From Psychrosphaera ytuae (GTDB lineage Bacteria > Pseudomonadota > Gammaproteobacteria > Enterobacterales > Alteromonadaceae): 64,000 bases of DNA. A program made the position numbers and the translations under genes. How positions within the stretch are numbered: the stretch's first letter is position 1; the number at the start of each line of letters is the position of its first letter. Positions 26,293 through 34,784 of this stretch are shown in pieces. The DNA is taken from assembly GCF_017638545.1 (NCBI RefSeq), contig NZ_CP072110.1, positions 2,232,001 to 2,296,000 on the forward strand, read 5' to 3'. The notes beneath the pieces were generated by a model that saw only the letters and a program-made list of their open reading frames with translations, did not search any database and was not told where the DNA came from.

Positions 26293-27444
26293 ATGTACGA
26301 AGCTTATTTTGGATTAAACAGAAAGCCTTTTCAGCTTACCCCAGACCCTGAAGTTTTTTTCGCAAGTACAGGCCACCAAAAGGCATTGTCTTACCTTCAA
26401 TATGGATTGAGCCAAGGAGAAGGGTTTATAGTAGTTACGGGTAACGTAGGTACAGGAAAAACCACAATTGCGAACCACCTGATCGCTCAGCTCGAAGAAG
26501 ACAATATTGTAGCTCGCCAATTAGTAACGCCTAATTTGTCACCTGATGATTTGATCATTGCCATTACAAAGCTGTTTAGACTCCACCCGCAAGGTGATAC
26601 AAAAGCAGCCCATATTGCCGAGTTGACCGATTATATGCGTCGACTAAATGCACTAGGTCGTCGTTTATTACTAATCATCGATGAAGCTCAAAACCTTCCT
26701 GTTGAATCTATCGAAGAGCTGCGTATGTTGTCTAATATTCAAGTAGACGGCAAATCCATTATTCAAAGCTTTTTATTGGGTCAAACCGAATTAGAAGGTG
26801 TGTTAAGTGCACCTGTCATGGAGCAATTTAGGCAGCGAGTCATAGCCTCTGCAAGCTTAACGCCTCTGTCAGAAGATGAGTTATACAATTACATTAATTA
26901 TCGAATGCAAAAGGCGGGCTGGCAGGAAGACCCATTATTTACTCGTGATTCTGTCACAGCAATCCATAAGTTTACGGACGGGATCCCAAGAAAAATAAAT
27001 ACGTTTTTAGACCGAGTATTATTGTTTTCTTACATGGAAGAAAAGCGTTCGGTTGACGTTGAAGTGATCCAAGAAGTGATCAAAGAAGTCTCATCTGAGT
27101 TAAACCACCAAATGGATGGTGAAGGTATGTCGTCTCGTACAGGTGGAATGCCTCGCTCAACTCCAGCATCGCGTAATTTCGTAGATCGAGACTTGATGAG
27201 CAACGATCCTGAAATGGCCGCGATTGACTCAGCGCTGATGGGTGCCGATATGAACACGGCAAAGATTGAAGCACTGCTAGAGTCACTTATCGCGATGAAT
27301 CGTCGTTCTGTGATCTTACAAAATCAAATCCTAAAAGAGCTTAAATTACAAAATTCTAAGCTGTTTCCCGAGCAAGACTCAGAAAGCTCCGCCGACCAAA
27401 AATTGGTTGCTGAGTTAAAGTCAGTTAAAACAAACAAAGAATAA
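26293..27444 (+). CDS. PEP-CTERM/XrtA system-associated secretion ATPase (ExeA-like AAA)
   Basis: A 383-residue AAA-type ATPase that starts MYEAYFGLNRKPFQLTPDPE, the form of the PEP-CTERM-locus ExeA-like ATPase family (TIGR03015 type). The Walker A is GNVGTGKTT (residues 50-58). The Walker B is LLLIIDEAQNLP (about 131-142), followed by sensor-like QVDGKSIIQSFLLGQTEL. The C-terminal ~110 residues are low-complexity and coiled-coil-like, a tail longer than usual. The ATG at 26293 has GGAG nine bases before it; a GTG at 26278 is rejected. Members act in polysaccharide or protein export linked to the exosortase system. It is close to PrsR but transcribed separately. Confidence 0.8.
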   Translation: MYEAYFGLNRKPFQLTPDPEVFFASTGHQKALSYLQYGLSQGEGFIVVTGNVGTGKTTIANHLIAQLEEDNIVARQLVTPNLSPDDLIIAITKLFRLHPQGDTKAAHIAELTDYMRRLNALGRRLLLIIDEAQNLPVESIEELRMLSNIQVDGKSIIQSFLLGQTELEGVLSAPVMEQFRQRVIASASLTPLSEDELYNYINYRMQKAGWQEDPLFTRDSVTAIHKFTDGIPRKINTFLDRVLLFSYMEEKRSVDVEVIQEVIKEVSSELNHQMDGEGMSSRTGGMPRSTPASRNFVDRDLMSNDPEMAAIDSALMGADMNTAKIEALLESLIAMNRRSVILQNQILKELKLQNSKLFPEQDSESSADQKLVAELKSVKTNKE

Positions 27445-27457
27445 ATCTAAAACGCCC

Positions 27458-27497
27458 AACAACCGATGTTAAAAATATTTGACATCGGTTGTTTTTT
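27458..27497 (+). terminator. Terminator after secretion ATPase gene
   Basis: A 12-bp perfect stem AACAACCGATGT/ACATCGGTTGTT followed by T6. Its loop-proximal part contains an inverted repeat that matches the one at 27511-27528. Confidence 0.85.
27467..27484. promoter_or_regulatory. Operator-like inverted repeat A
   Basis: TGTTAAAAATATTTGACA is a TGTTAAA-N4-TTTGACA dyad. It is nearly the same as the dyad 44 bp downstream, and both lie upstream of the membrane protein/XRE gene pair. Confidence 0.5.
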
Positions 27498-27510
27498 CTC
27501 CAATACTGCG

Positions 27511-27528
27511 TGTTAAATATTTTTAACA
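27511..27528. promoter_or_regulatory. Operator-like inverted repeat B
   Basis: TGTTAAATATTTTTAACA is a perfect TGTTAAA-N4-TTTAACA dyad 22 bases before the start codon of the membrane protein gene. It is a candidate binding site for the XRE regulator encoded next. Confidence 0.55.
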
Positions 27529-27550
27529 TTAAGTTTTGTAGGAGAGATAC

Positions 27551-27973
27551 ATGTCATTTCACGAAAAGTCGGCTTGGCTTATGGCCGTTATATTAACCTT
27601 ATGTGGGTTATCTTACTTTCAAAAAGTCTTCGCTATGTCTCAGGCGGCAGGAGAAGTCATCGCACCGAGTTTGCAAATGCTTTCAAGCTTCACTGTAAGT
27701 ATTGTTGTATTGGCGGTGATTGGTCATATTGTCACTGCAGCTGTAGCACCAAAAGAAGCGAATACAGATCCAGATGAGCGCGAGCGTACTATTTTTAATA
27801 AGGCCGGTAATTTGTCCGGTTATATATTAGGTTTTGGTGCCGTTGCGGGGCTGTTTCATTTCTTATTTAAAGGAGATGGCAATCTGCTTTTTTATATCGT
27901 TTTTGCTAGCTTATTAGTGGCTCAAATAGCGGACTATGCGTTGCAAATTTTCTTTTATCGACGTGGATTTTAA
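27551..27973 (+). CDS. Small four-helix membrane protein paired with XRE regulator
   Basis: A 140-residue inner-membrane protein with four predicted helices (about residues 8-27, 44-66, 88-107 and 112-131). A conserved-looking cytoplasmic DPDERERTIFNKAGN motif lies between helices 2 and 3. The layout recalls the DUF2178-type proteins that commonly pair with a small Cro/CI regulator, but I cannot assign the exact family. It begins after AGGAGAG and is followed 11 bases later by the XRE gene, so the two form an operon. Function unknown. Confidence 0.75.
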   Translation: MSFHEKSAWLMAVILTLCGLSYFQKVFAMSQAAGEVIAPSLQMLSSFTVSIVVLAVIGHIVTAAVAPKEANTDPDERERTIFNKAGNLSGYILGFGAVAGLFHFLFKGDGNLLFYIVFASLLVAQIADYALQIFFYRRGF

Positions 27974-27984
27974 GTTGGTCATAA

Positions 27985-28206
27985 ATGGCAAAATTATTAC
28001 CTATCACCAACTCGGTAAAAGCATTAAGAGAACAAAAAGGGTTAACACAAGGCGAACTAGGGGAAAAGGTTGGGGTGACTCGGCAGACAGTAGCGGCAAT
28101 CGAACAAAGACGCTATTCACCCTCGTTAGAAACGGCGTTTCGCATTGCACAAGTGTTCGATACCGGAATTGAATCTGTGTTTCAATGGGACAAGTCAAGC
28201 AGCTAG
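27985..28206 (+). CDS. XRE/Cro-CI family small regulator
   Basis: A 73-residue protein that is essentially one helix-turn-helix domain: SVKALREQKGLTQGELGEKV followed by GVTRQTVAAIEQRRYSPSLE. It has the YSPSLETAFRIAQVFD ending typical of the small YozG/PlcR-like subgroup. It lies 11 bases after the membrane protein gene and its 3' end overlaps the convergent prsR stop region by four bases. The two TGTTAAA dyads upstream of the operon are plausible autoregulatory sites. Confidence 0.85.
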   Translation: MAKLLPITNSVKALREQKGLTQGELGEKVGVTRQTVAAIEQRRYSPSLETAFRIAQVFDTGIESVFQWDKSSS

Positions 28207-29561
28207 CTTGACTTGATATCCGTTAAGTTATTTTTTTCGATTAATGAGTACAAGGTTGGGCGGGTTACACCAAGTAACTCTGCAGTACGAGAAATATTGT
28301 GTTTTGCTTGGGCATAAGCGGTGCGGATGGCTTCGCTTTCAGCGCGTTCACGAACCGTCTTTAAGTTGAGATCAGACACCTCGTTCGGGTTTTCTTGATA
28401 ATCAAAAAAGCCAAGGTCTTCGGCAGTGATCATATTGTTGTCAGAAATAATGACAGCAGATTTGAGCTTGTTTTGTAGCTCTCGGATGTTACCTGACCAA
28501 GGGTGTGCCATCAGTGCTTGAATCGCACTTTCAGTAAAGCCTCGGACGTTTTGTGAAAACTCCTGATTGAACATATTCAAAAAGTGCTTCGCAAGAACCA
28601 CAACATCGCCACTGCGATCACGCAATGGTGGAATTTCGATCGTGACTTCGCCAATACGGAAGTATAAATCTTCACGAAACTCTTCTTTTTTGGACATTTC
28701 AGGCAAGTCTCTGTGAGTTGCACAGATCACTCTTACATTAACAGGAATTTCTGCCCTGCCACCTACGCGTTCAATCACACGCTCTTGCAAAAACCTCAAC
28801 ATTTTAGCTTGTAAGTTAAGTGGCATATCACCTATTTCGTCTAAGAAAAGGGTACCGCCATTGGCAAATTCAACTTTACCTTTGGTGGTTTTATTTGCAC
28901 CCGTAAACGCGCCTTTTTCGTAACCGAAGAGCTCACTCTCTAGAAGGTTATCTGGAATCGATGCACAGTTAATGGCAACAAATGGACCTTTAGCACGAGG
29001 GCTAGCTTCATGGATTGCTTTGGCAAAGACTTCTTTACCCGTGCCGCTTTCGCCAAGTAACAACGTGGTGATATCAGCTTTGGCGATACGCTCTGCTAAT
29101 TTACACGCTTTTTGAATATTTGGGCTTGTGCCAATGATGCCGCCAAATGGATTACCTGCGTGTTGCAGCTGACGGTATTCTTCTTCCAATTTAGCTAAGT
29201 GAAAGGCTCGAGCTACGATTATTGCAAGGGTTTCCATCTCGATGGGCTTTTGATAAAAATCATAGGCACCCAATTCGATGGCCTTCAGTGCATTGGCTTT
29301 ATCTGAGTTACCGGTTACAACAATGACTTTGGTGTTGGGGGCGAGCGACATTATTTCAGATAAAATCGCTAAGCCTTCAGATGCATTGGCTGGATCTGGT
29401 GGAAGGCCTAAATCTAGGGTTACAACTTTGGGTTCGTGGCGACGTAATTGCGAGATTGCTTTTTGACGATCTTCAGCAAACAGCAGTTCATAACCGGGCA
29501 AGCCCCATTTGAGCTGTTTTTGAATTCCTAAGTCATCCTCTACAATCAGTAACTTATCCAC
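28203..29561 (-). CDS. prsR: PEP-CTERM system response regulator, sigma-54 activator
   Basis: A 452-residue NtrC-type regulator. The receiver domain has the acidic pocket E8-D9-D10, phospho-acceptor Asp50 in VTLDLGLPPDP and Lys105. The AAA+ domain has Walker A GESGTGKE (170-177) and the sigma-54 contact loop GAFTGA (217-222). The C-terminal Fis-type helix-turn-helix is NISRTAELLGVTRPTLYSLI. The FYQKPIEMETLAIIVARAF and LEEEYRQLQ linker fit the PEP-CTERM-box response regulator PrsR. It starts with GTG after AAGGGAA and lies 90 bases downstream of prsK. A sigma-54 promoter before the PEP-CTERM gene at 38448 is a likely target. Confidence 0.9.
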   Translation of the reverse strand: MDKLLIVEDDLGIQKQLKWGLPGYELLFAEDRQKAISQLRRHEPKVVTLDLGLPPDPANASEGLAILSEIMSLAPNTKVIVVTGNSDKANALKAIELGAYDFYQKPIEMETLAIIVARAFHLAKLEEEYRQLQHAGNPFGGIIGTSPNIQKACKLAERIAKADITTLLLGESGTGKEVFAKAIHEASPRAKGPFVAINCASIPDNLLESELFGYEKGAFTGANKTTKGKVEFANGGTLFLDEIGDMPLNLQAKMLRFLQERVIERVGGRAEIPVNVRVICATHRDLPEMSKKEEFREDLYFRIGEVTIEIPPLRDRSGDVVVLAKHFLNMFNQEFSQNVRGFTESAIQALMAHPWSGNIRELQNKLKSAVIISDNNMITAEDLGFFDYQENPNEVSDLNLKTVRERAESEAIRTAYAQAKHNISRTAELLGVTRPTLYSLIEKNNLTDIKSS

Positions 29562-29651
29562 AATTATTCCCTTTAAAAATGAGCCTATAACCGAATTTCG
29601 ATTGGGTCTGTATTGTACCCAGTTTTTACCTTATTTAGCCATTGGTCTTTA

Positions 29652-31709
29652 TCAGCTAACCACGTTAGACAGTGGTATTTGCATAACGAATGTCGTCCCT
29701 ACATTCACTTCACTATCAACGGTTAATATTCCACCGCACTCCTGAGCAAAGGTTTTGGCTTCGTACACACCGACACCCATTCCTGCATTTCCTTTGGTGG
29801 TTTCAAACGGCTTGAATAAAAGATTATCAATGAAATCTTGAGTCATGCCAATCCCCGTGTCAGAAATTATTACTTTAACGATGTCTGGATTGGTCTCAAT
29901 TAATAGTTTTACTAATACGGTTCCGTTTTCGTCTGTTGCTTGTTGTGCATTATCAATTAGGTGGCCGATAACGGAACTAAATCTGTCCTTATCTAAAGGG
30001 ACACTGACCGGTTGATTTGCTTTGACAAAGTTAGGAGCCGGTTGGCGGTTTTGATATTGTTGAGTAACGGCCGAAAGTGTCTCATTGAGCTCAATGAGAG
30101 ACGGTTGTGCGCTGCGCTGCTGTTGCTTTTCTTTGAGTTGAGACAACATTTTGTCCATACGTTCTTTTGTATGAGCAAGGGTTTCAAACGTATCGTCAAT
30201 AAACTCAGGGTTTTCTCGATGTTTTTCGGCATTGGTGACAATCATGCCAATTTGAGCGATGACATTTTTTAAATCATGGACTACAAACGCTGACATACGA
30301 TTAAAGGCCGCAAATTTAGCGTTTTCTTCTAATCGTTCGCGAGTTTCTCCCGAGCGAATAAAGCTAGCAACTTGAGAAGAAACTGCCGTCAGATAATCTC
30401 TTACCTCCCAGTTTACAACGATCCGGTCCCGACCAGCACTCGACAATAAAAAGACGCCGTGCAATTTATTATTGATGTAAATAGGTAAAACAATCTCGAC
30501 CCCTTGTTTTTGAAGTGCAGTTACCGAACAGTTAGCAAAAGACTCGCGATACTCTTCTTTATCAAAATCAGGCAAGTCCAAAATCCAATGAGTTTTTTCT
30601 AATTGCGCAACGATACAATCCAGTTCCATTTTGACATCGTGAGTGAGGCCAAATACGTCAGGCGTTACCAATTCAAGTTGATTAAATTGTTGACGTAAGT
30701 AAGCGCCTTTTTGATAGTAAAGAGAGTTACAAACACCCGATAGGCCGGTCAGATAAAAGTCTTTTTCAACATCGTGTTGATCTAAAGTTTGAGTTAAATT
30801 GAGCCACTCTTCACGATAATCAAATTGATTTGCATAAAAATGCTTTTGAATAAAAGTCTTAAAATACTTACGCAGTGAGTCCGAAATAAAAATATAGGCA
30901 AGGGCTACAAGTGCGCCGGCTATAAAGACGATTTGCAATACACCTGACCAACTCTGGCCAGTTTGCTGTATGTAATAACCAGTCGCGGCCATTAGCATTA
31001 GGTAAGCACCTGCAAACACTAATAGCGAACTATGCAAAACAACATCACGAGAAATGAACACTCTCAGATTCCAATCATTGACGCGCTTCATGCTTAACAG
31101 TAAAAACGGCGCCAACATCGCGTATATGAACGGTCTTGCCGCTAAATAGTTGATATCGATATTGTTGAGTAACAATGAGTTAGACATCATAACTAAGTGA
31201 AAAATATTCACCATTGCCAAACCTAAAACCAATGGTTTGTAGGCCCATTTATCATCGCCAGCGGCACGGTAAATTTGTTCAATCAGGATTAGTTGAATAA
31301 TACAGCCAAGTAAACTGGCAGCTATCATCAGTTGCAGGCGTGAGGCTTGATCAAAAAACGGTGAAACAATCGCAAAGTTAAATATCAAAATTACAAAGGT
31401 GATTGTAAGTGCATACTTACCTTTTAAGAAACGGCTGGTTTTGACTTTTTGTGCATCGAGAATCGCCAGCAATAGCAAAGTCCAAATGCCTAGTTGGATT
31501 GATTCTAAAAGCGGGCTTACAGAAATAATTGTACTGTCTGACGCAACCCAAAAAACAAGATAGCCAACTGACCAAACTAACATTGCCACAAATGTCATAA
31601 TAAACATCGAGCGAACAACGCCTTTTGCTTGGCTGTTAAACACCAGTGCACCATTGGCAAGGTAGCCAAGTGCACATAAAACTAAGCCAGTTAAGTAAGT
31701 AATTTCCAC
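29652..31709 (-). CDS. prsK: PEP-CTERM system membrane sensor histidine kinase
   Basis: A 685-residue sensor kinase. The N-terminal half holds about eight membrane helices (residues 1-285), followed by a GAF-like cytoplasmic domain (about 290-450). The phospho-acceptor His478 is in AFVVHDLKNVIAQ, an unusual H-box typical of PrsK. The HATPase domain has DNAQQATDENG, SDTGIGMTQDFI and a GNAGMGVGVYEAK G-box. The architecture matches the exosortase-linked PrsK family, the partner of PrsR. It is three bases downstream of the protease gene, inside the HPr-rel-A-type operon. Confidence 0.9.
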   Translation of the reverse strand: MEITYLTGLVLCALGYLANGALVFNSQAKGVVRSMFIMTFVAMLVWSVGYLVFWVASDSTIISVSPLLESIQLGIWTLLLLAILDAQKVKTSRFLKGKYALTITFVILIFNFAIVSPFFDQASRLQLMIAASLLGCIIQLILIEQIYRAAGDDKWAYKPLVLGLAMVNIFHLVMMSNSLLLNNIDINYLAARPFIYAMLAPFLLLSMKRVNDWNLRVFISRDVVLHSSLLVFAGAYLMLMAATGYYIQQTGQSWSGVLQIVFIAGALVALAYIFISDSLRKYFKTFIQKHFYANQFDYREEWLNLTQTLDQHDVEKDFYLTGLSGVCNSLYYQKGAYLRQQFNQLELVTPDVFGLTHDVKMELDCIVAQLEKTHWILDLPDFDKEEYRESFANCSVTALQKQGVEIVLPIYINNKLHGVFLLSSAGRDRIVVNWEVRDYLTAVSSQVASFIRSGETRERLEENAKFAAFNRMSAFVVHDLKNVIAQIGMIVTNAEKHRENPEFIDDTFETLAHTKERMDKMLSQLKEKQQQRSAQPSLIELNETLSAVTQQYQNRQPAPNFVKANQPVSVPLDKDRFSSVIGHLIDNAQQATDENGTVLVKLLIETNPDIVKVIISDTGIGMTQDFIDNLLFKPFETTKGNAGMGVGVYEAKTFAQECGGILTVDSEVNVGTTFVMQIPLSNVVS

Positions 31710-31712
31710 AAT

Positions 31713-32522
31713 TTAGCCTTTCGTTTTAATTGTTTTTAGTAGCTTGTGAATTTCGGATACTGGGATTGCGTAACTGATCCCGCTTGGATCAGACAATACT
31801 TGTTCACGGGTGGATTTTACCAGCACACTATTAATGATTGCGATTACTTTTCCAGTTGTCACATCGACAACAGGACTCCCGCTGTTGCCAGGGTAAGCAG
31901 TAATATCCAATTGATAAACGAAAAGCGGATCACGAAGACGCTTGATCATTTCAATTGAAAGCTGACTCGAGTTGGATTGTGGAATCGCCTGGGGGACATA
32001 CGCTGCGACATAACCCACGTGTACCGCTTTAAACAATCCCAACACAGAGCCAATCGGCAAGCCCGCAATCAGTATTTGAGACGCCGCTGGTGCAATCTTG
32101 TTTGCGTCTTCTAAAGCCAGGGCCGGTAGCGCGACATTAACCTCGAGTAATGCGACATCTGCTCTTTGGTCCTGAGCCAGTAATTTTGCCCGATAAAACT
32201 GAGCTTTTTTACTCTCACCAACATGCACCGATATTTCTGCCTTATCGGCATCGAACATAGGCCCATTAACGACGTGATGATTCGTTGCGATAATCGATTT
32301 GGTGGCAGAGCTATCAATCACAAACCCCGTGCCTAAAAGCTGATATCTAGGAGCGCTTAAAGGGTTGTAGACACCTACGCCAACGACGGATTGTTTGGTT
32401 GTGGAAGCGGTTTGAATGAGTGATTCGGCCAATGATGGCTGACTCAAACCAAGTAAAACTAGGGCGATAAAGAAAACTAATTTTTGCGGTAAATTATTAC
32501 TGTAAATGCTGCTTTTCTTCAT
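31713..32522 (-). CDS. Secreted trypsin-like serine protease
   Basis: A 269-residue S1-family protease with an N-terminal signal or anchor segment (LVFFIALVLLGLSQPSLA, residues 15-32). The catalytic triad is visible: His83 in ATNHHVV, Asp122 in RADVALLEV and Ser214 in YPGNSGSPVVD. There is no PDZ domain, so it is shorter than DegP/DegS. It should act in the periplasm. It overlaps the upstream nucleotidyltransferase-type gene by 26 bases and lies three bases before prsK, so it is part of the same operon. It might process an exported substrate of the system or act in signalling; both are inference. Confidence 0.82.
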   Translation of the reverse strand: MKKSSIYSNNLPQKLVFFIALVLLGLSQPSLAESLIQTASTTKQSVVGVGVYNPLSAPRYQLLGTGFVIDSSATKSIIATNHHVVNGPMFDADKAEISVHVGESKKAQFYRAKLLAQDQRADVALLEVNVALPALALEDANKIAPAASQILIAGLPIGSVLGLFKAVHVGYVAAYVPQAIPQSNSSQLSIEMIKRLRDPLFVYQLDITAYPGNSGSPVVDVTTGKVIAIINSVLVKSTREQVLSDPSGISYAIPVSEIHKLLKTIKTKG

Positions 32523-33600
32523 CGCTAAACCTTTTTTTGGTATTAAAAATAAATTTACGAACTAGGTGAGGGATCAGTATCCGAAGTGGCATTTTAATTA
32601 AATGGCTTCGGATCATTAGCCAAAGTAAGGCTAGTTTATGACTTACCTTAGTCGGAACTGCGCAATCTTGATCAAATACAATTTGATAGGAAGGCAAGGT
32701 TAATAATCGAGTCACTGCTGATTTACACAACAGGGCCTTTATCGAAGATGATTTATCCTTTTCTTTGTGAAATAAAACAAAATAAATCGCTAATTGAATA
32801 TAATTATTAAGGTTTAACTCATCCGATCGGAGCAGAATAACTTGTTCTGCGGTTGTTGACGTTGATTCAAGTGACGCCTCTACGTCTTCGAATAACAATA
32901 TTAAATCTGTTAAATCACGAATAGCATGTGGAAACTCGCTCTCTGTAAACAAATGTACGGCACTGTGGATAAAGCGATCAACAGGTGTAAGAACATAAAG
33001 CCCGTCGTATTGTGTCTTTTCACGTTTTAATAAATCTGAAGAGAAATGCTGACGATTTGTCAGTGGTAAAATATTGTGATGCAAATCGATAGTTGTGTGT
33101 CTAACTTTGTGCACCATCGGCGGGATTTCATGCATCCATTCTCTAAAATACCGCTTGTCATAATCGTTTTCTTTGGTGTGAAACCAACTTTTTGTCATCA
33201 GTCCGATCTCTGCTTTTCTAAGATCAGAGTGAGCGACAAGCACATCTATGTCATTGAAAATACGTCCATCTGCACACCTTAACTCTAATAGAGAATACGC
33301 CGCACCTTTTAACACAACGCCACTTACGTGCTTTTCTGACAAGGCATTAGAGATTTCTTTAAGTTCTCGGTCAATGTTAATGCGCTGACGTTGTTCAGTT
33401 TTCTCACAGTTGGTCATGTGTGTGATTACATTCTGAGGTAACTGCTCTGATAGCCCAGCAGACTTTAATTTGGCGTACAGTCTGCCAAGCATGTTTTGAT
33501 TGCGGCCATGGGTGAGGACATGGGTCCATTCTGTATTTGTGAGATCGATTGCTTGTTTGGGCTTGATAAAAAGTCTAAGGAGAATACTATTCATCGTCAT
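32497..33600 (-). CDS. Nucleotidyltransferase-fold family protein (NTP_transf_5 type)
   Basis: A 367-residue protein of the uncharacterised nucleotidyltransferase family often found in PEP-CTERM/HPr-rel-A loci. The core reads GVVLKGAAYSLLELR (about residues 95-109) and then GRIFNDIDVLV (about 112-122), the DxD metal-binding pattern of the fold. A DLHHNILP motif follows. It overlaps HprK-related kinase A by 14 bases (eight if the second ATG at 33594 is used). The substrate is unknown. In this context it could nucleotidylate a protein or small molecule handled by the PqqD-like and kinase-like partners. Confidence 0.8.
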   Translation of the reverse strand: MTMNSILLRLFIKPKQAIDLTNTEWTHVLTHGRNQNMLGRLYAKLKSAGLSEQLPQNVITHMTNCEKTEQRQRINIDRELKEISNALSEKHVSGVVLKGAAYSLLELRCADGRIFNDIDVLVAHSDLRKAEIGLMTKSWFHTKENDYDKRYFREWMHEIPPMVHKVRHTTIDLHHNILPLTNRQHFSSDLLKREKTQYDGLYVLTPVDRFIHSAVHLFTESEFPHAIRDLTDLILLFEDVEASLESTSTTAEQVILLRSDELNLNNYIQLAIYFVLFHKEKDKSSSIKALLCKSAVTRLLTLPSYQIVFDQDCAVPTKVSHKLALLWLMIRSHLIKMPLRILIPHLVRKFIFNTKKRFSDEEKQHLQ

Positions 33601-34522
33601 TCACCTTAATATCCCACTTACCTTGAGTGGCTAGCTTATCAAACAGTTCTATTGCCTCATCAGAATTCGAATAAGTAAAGTTGTAACCTTCAATACCATC
33701 TACAAAATCGGTTAATACCTCAAAGCCTTGTTGACCCAAAATGCCATAATTAAAGCTATTGTCGATCAATTCAAAAAAGAATTGTGATTGAGCTAGCTGT
33801 TCAATGACTGTATCGCCACCGCTCTTATATTTCGGAAAAATGACGTGAGTTGCTTTTGCTTTGACGTTTACTTCCTCAACACTCTTTAACGTAGGTTTAA
33901 AAAGGCAAACATCGCCTTTATGAGTGTCACCCATCACCTTTGAGTGTTCCACATGAGGGAATTTATCTTGAATAACTTTAATAGAGTGGTTTTTAAGGTT
34001 TATTGGTCTGGCTAGACCTTGAATTAGGTTATCCGACAAATCGATAAGGGTCAGTTCATCTGACAACAGTCGCCAGCCTGAGTATGTTAATAGCGCAGTT
34101 AGTGTGCTCTTTCCTGAACCTGGTGGGGCAGGAAAAACAACGCAAACCCCGTCTTTTTCTAAGACCGCTGCATGAATAATGAGATATTGATGGGCATAAG
34201 ATGAAATACACCAATTAAATCCCCACTCAAACATACCAAATGCCTGATGGCTCTCCATAGGTGCAAACGGAGATTCAGAGCCTAACGAAAAATAACATTG
34301 CGATTTAAAAGCGCGCCGAATCAGTGATTTGGGCTTGGTAATGGAGAGTTCAAAATCGAGTATGTCGTCAGCTTTTAATGTTTCAAAGTCGCTATAGAGT
34401 GAAAGTGTTTCTTCGAACAAATGGTCAAATGGAGAGGTAATTGAAATATTAAAAGGACCGCACTTCAAGCCTAGCGTTTTTTCCTTTAAAACCGAGTCTC
34501 GTTTTACGTCCTTAATCTTCAC
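33587..34522 (-). CDS. HprK-related kinase A
   Basis: A 311-residue P-loop protein resembling the C-terminal half of HPr kinase/phosphorylase. The Walker A PPGSGKST is at residues 133-140, followed by LLSDELTLID (about 153-162) in the place of the HprK catalytic Asp region. The HprK signature loop and N-terminal domain are not evident, which fits the HPr-rel-A subgroup. No HPr protein is encoded nearby. It starts with GTG, one base after the PqqD-like gene. The target is unknown; the neighbouring PqqD-like protein and Tat-like substrate are candidates. Confidence 0.85.
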   Translation of the reverse strand: MKIKDVKRDSVLKEKTLGLKCGPFNISITSPFDHLFEETLSLYSDFETLKADDILDFELSITKPKSLIRRAFKSQCYFSLGSESPFAPMESHQAFGMFEWGFNWCISSYAHQYLIIHAAVLEKDGVCVVFPAPPGSGKSTLTALLTYSGWRLLSDELTLIDLSDNLIQGLARPINLKNHSIKVIQDKFPHVEHSKVMGDTHKGDVCLFKPTLKSVEEVNVKAKATHVIFPKYKSGGDTVIEQLAQSQFFFELIDNSFNYGILGQQGFEVLTDFVDGIEGYNFTYSNSDEAIELFDKLATQGKWDIKVNDDE

Positions 34523-34523
34523 T

Positions 34524-34784
34524 TCAGTGCTCTAACAAACCCTTATTTGAAAGAGAGTCTATCGTATTTTCAACAACTAACAAAGCTTCTTCATCTGTAC
34601 AGTCCACTTCAGAAAAAACCGCGTTTTGCAGGGCAATACGATCTAACACACCCTGTTGAAGAAGATCGAAAAGAGATTTGATATCGACAGGAATAAACAG
34701 TGTTTCAGAGAGAAGATTATCAAAAAGGTAAGTGCCGTGACCTATATGAGTTTTTGTCACGACACTGGATTTGAGTTTTAGCAA
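34524..34784 (-). CDS. HPr-rel-A system PqqD family peptide chaperone-like protein
   Basis: An 86-residue winged-helix PqqD-like protein (HGTYLFDNLLSETLFIPVDIKSLFDLLQ, then EALLVVENTIDSLSNKGLLEH). PqqD domains are RiPP recognition elements that bind precursor peptides. It begins with TTG, overlapping the end of the Tat-like gene by seven bases. It is followed after one base by HprK-related kinase A, which is the characteristic HPr-rel-A gene pair. No radical SAM or other classical RiPP enzyme is adjacent. Confidence 0.78.
   Translation of the reverse strand: MLKLKSSVVTKTHIGHGTYLFDNLLSETLFIPVDIKSLFDLLQQGVLDRIALQNAVFSEVDCTDEEALLVVENTIDSLSNKGLLEH

Noticed and set aside
29581..29651. TGGGT/ACCCA dyad between prsK and prsR as a terminator
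   Set aside because: Only five pairs and no T run on the minus strand, the direction of transcription.
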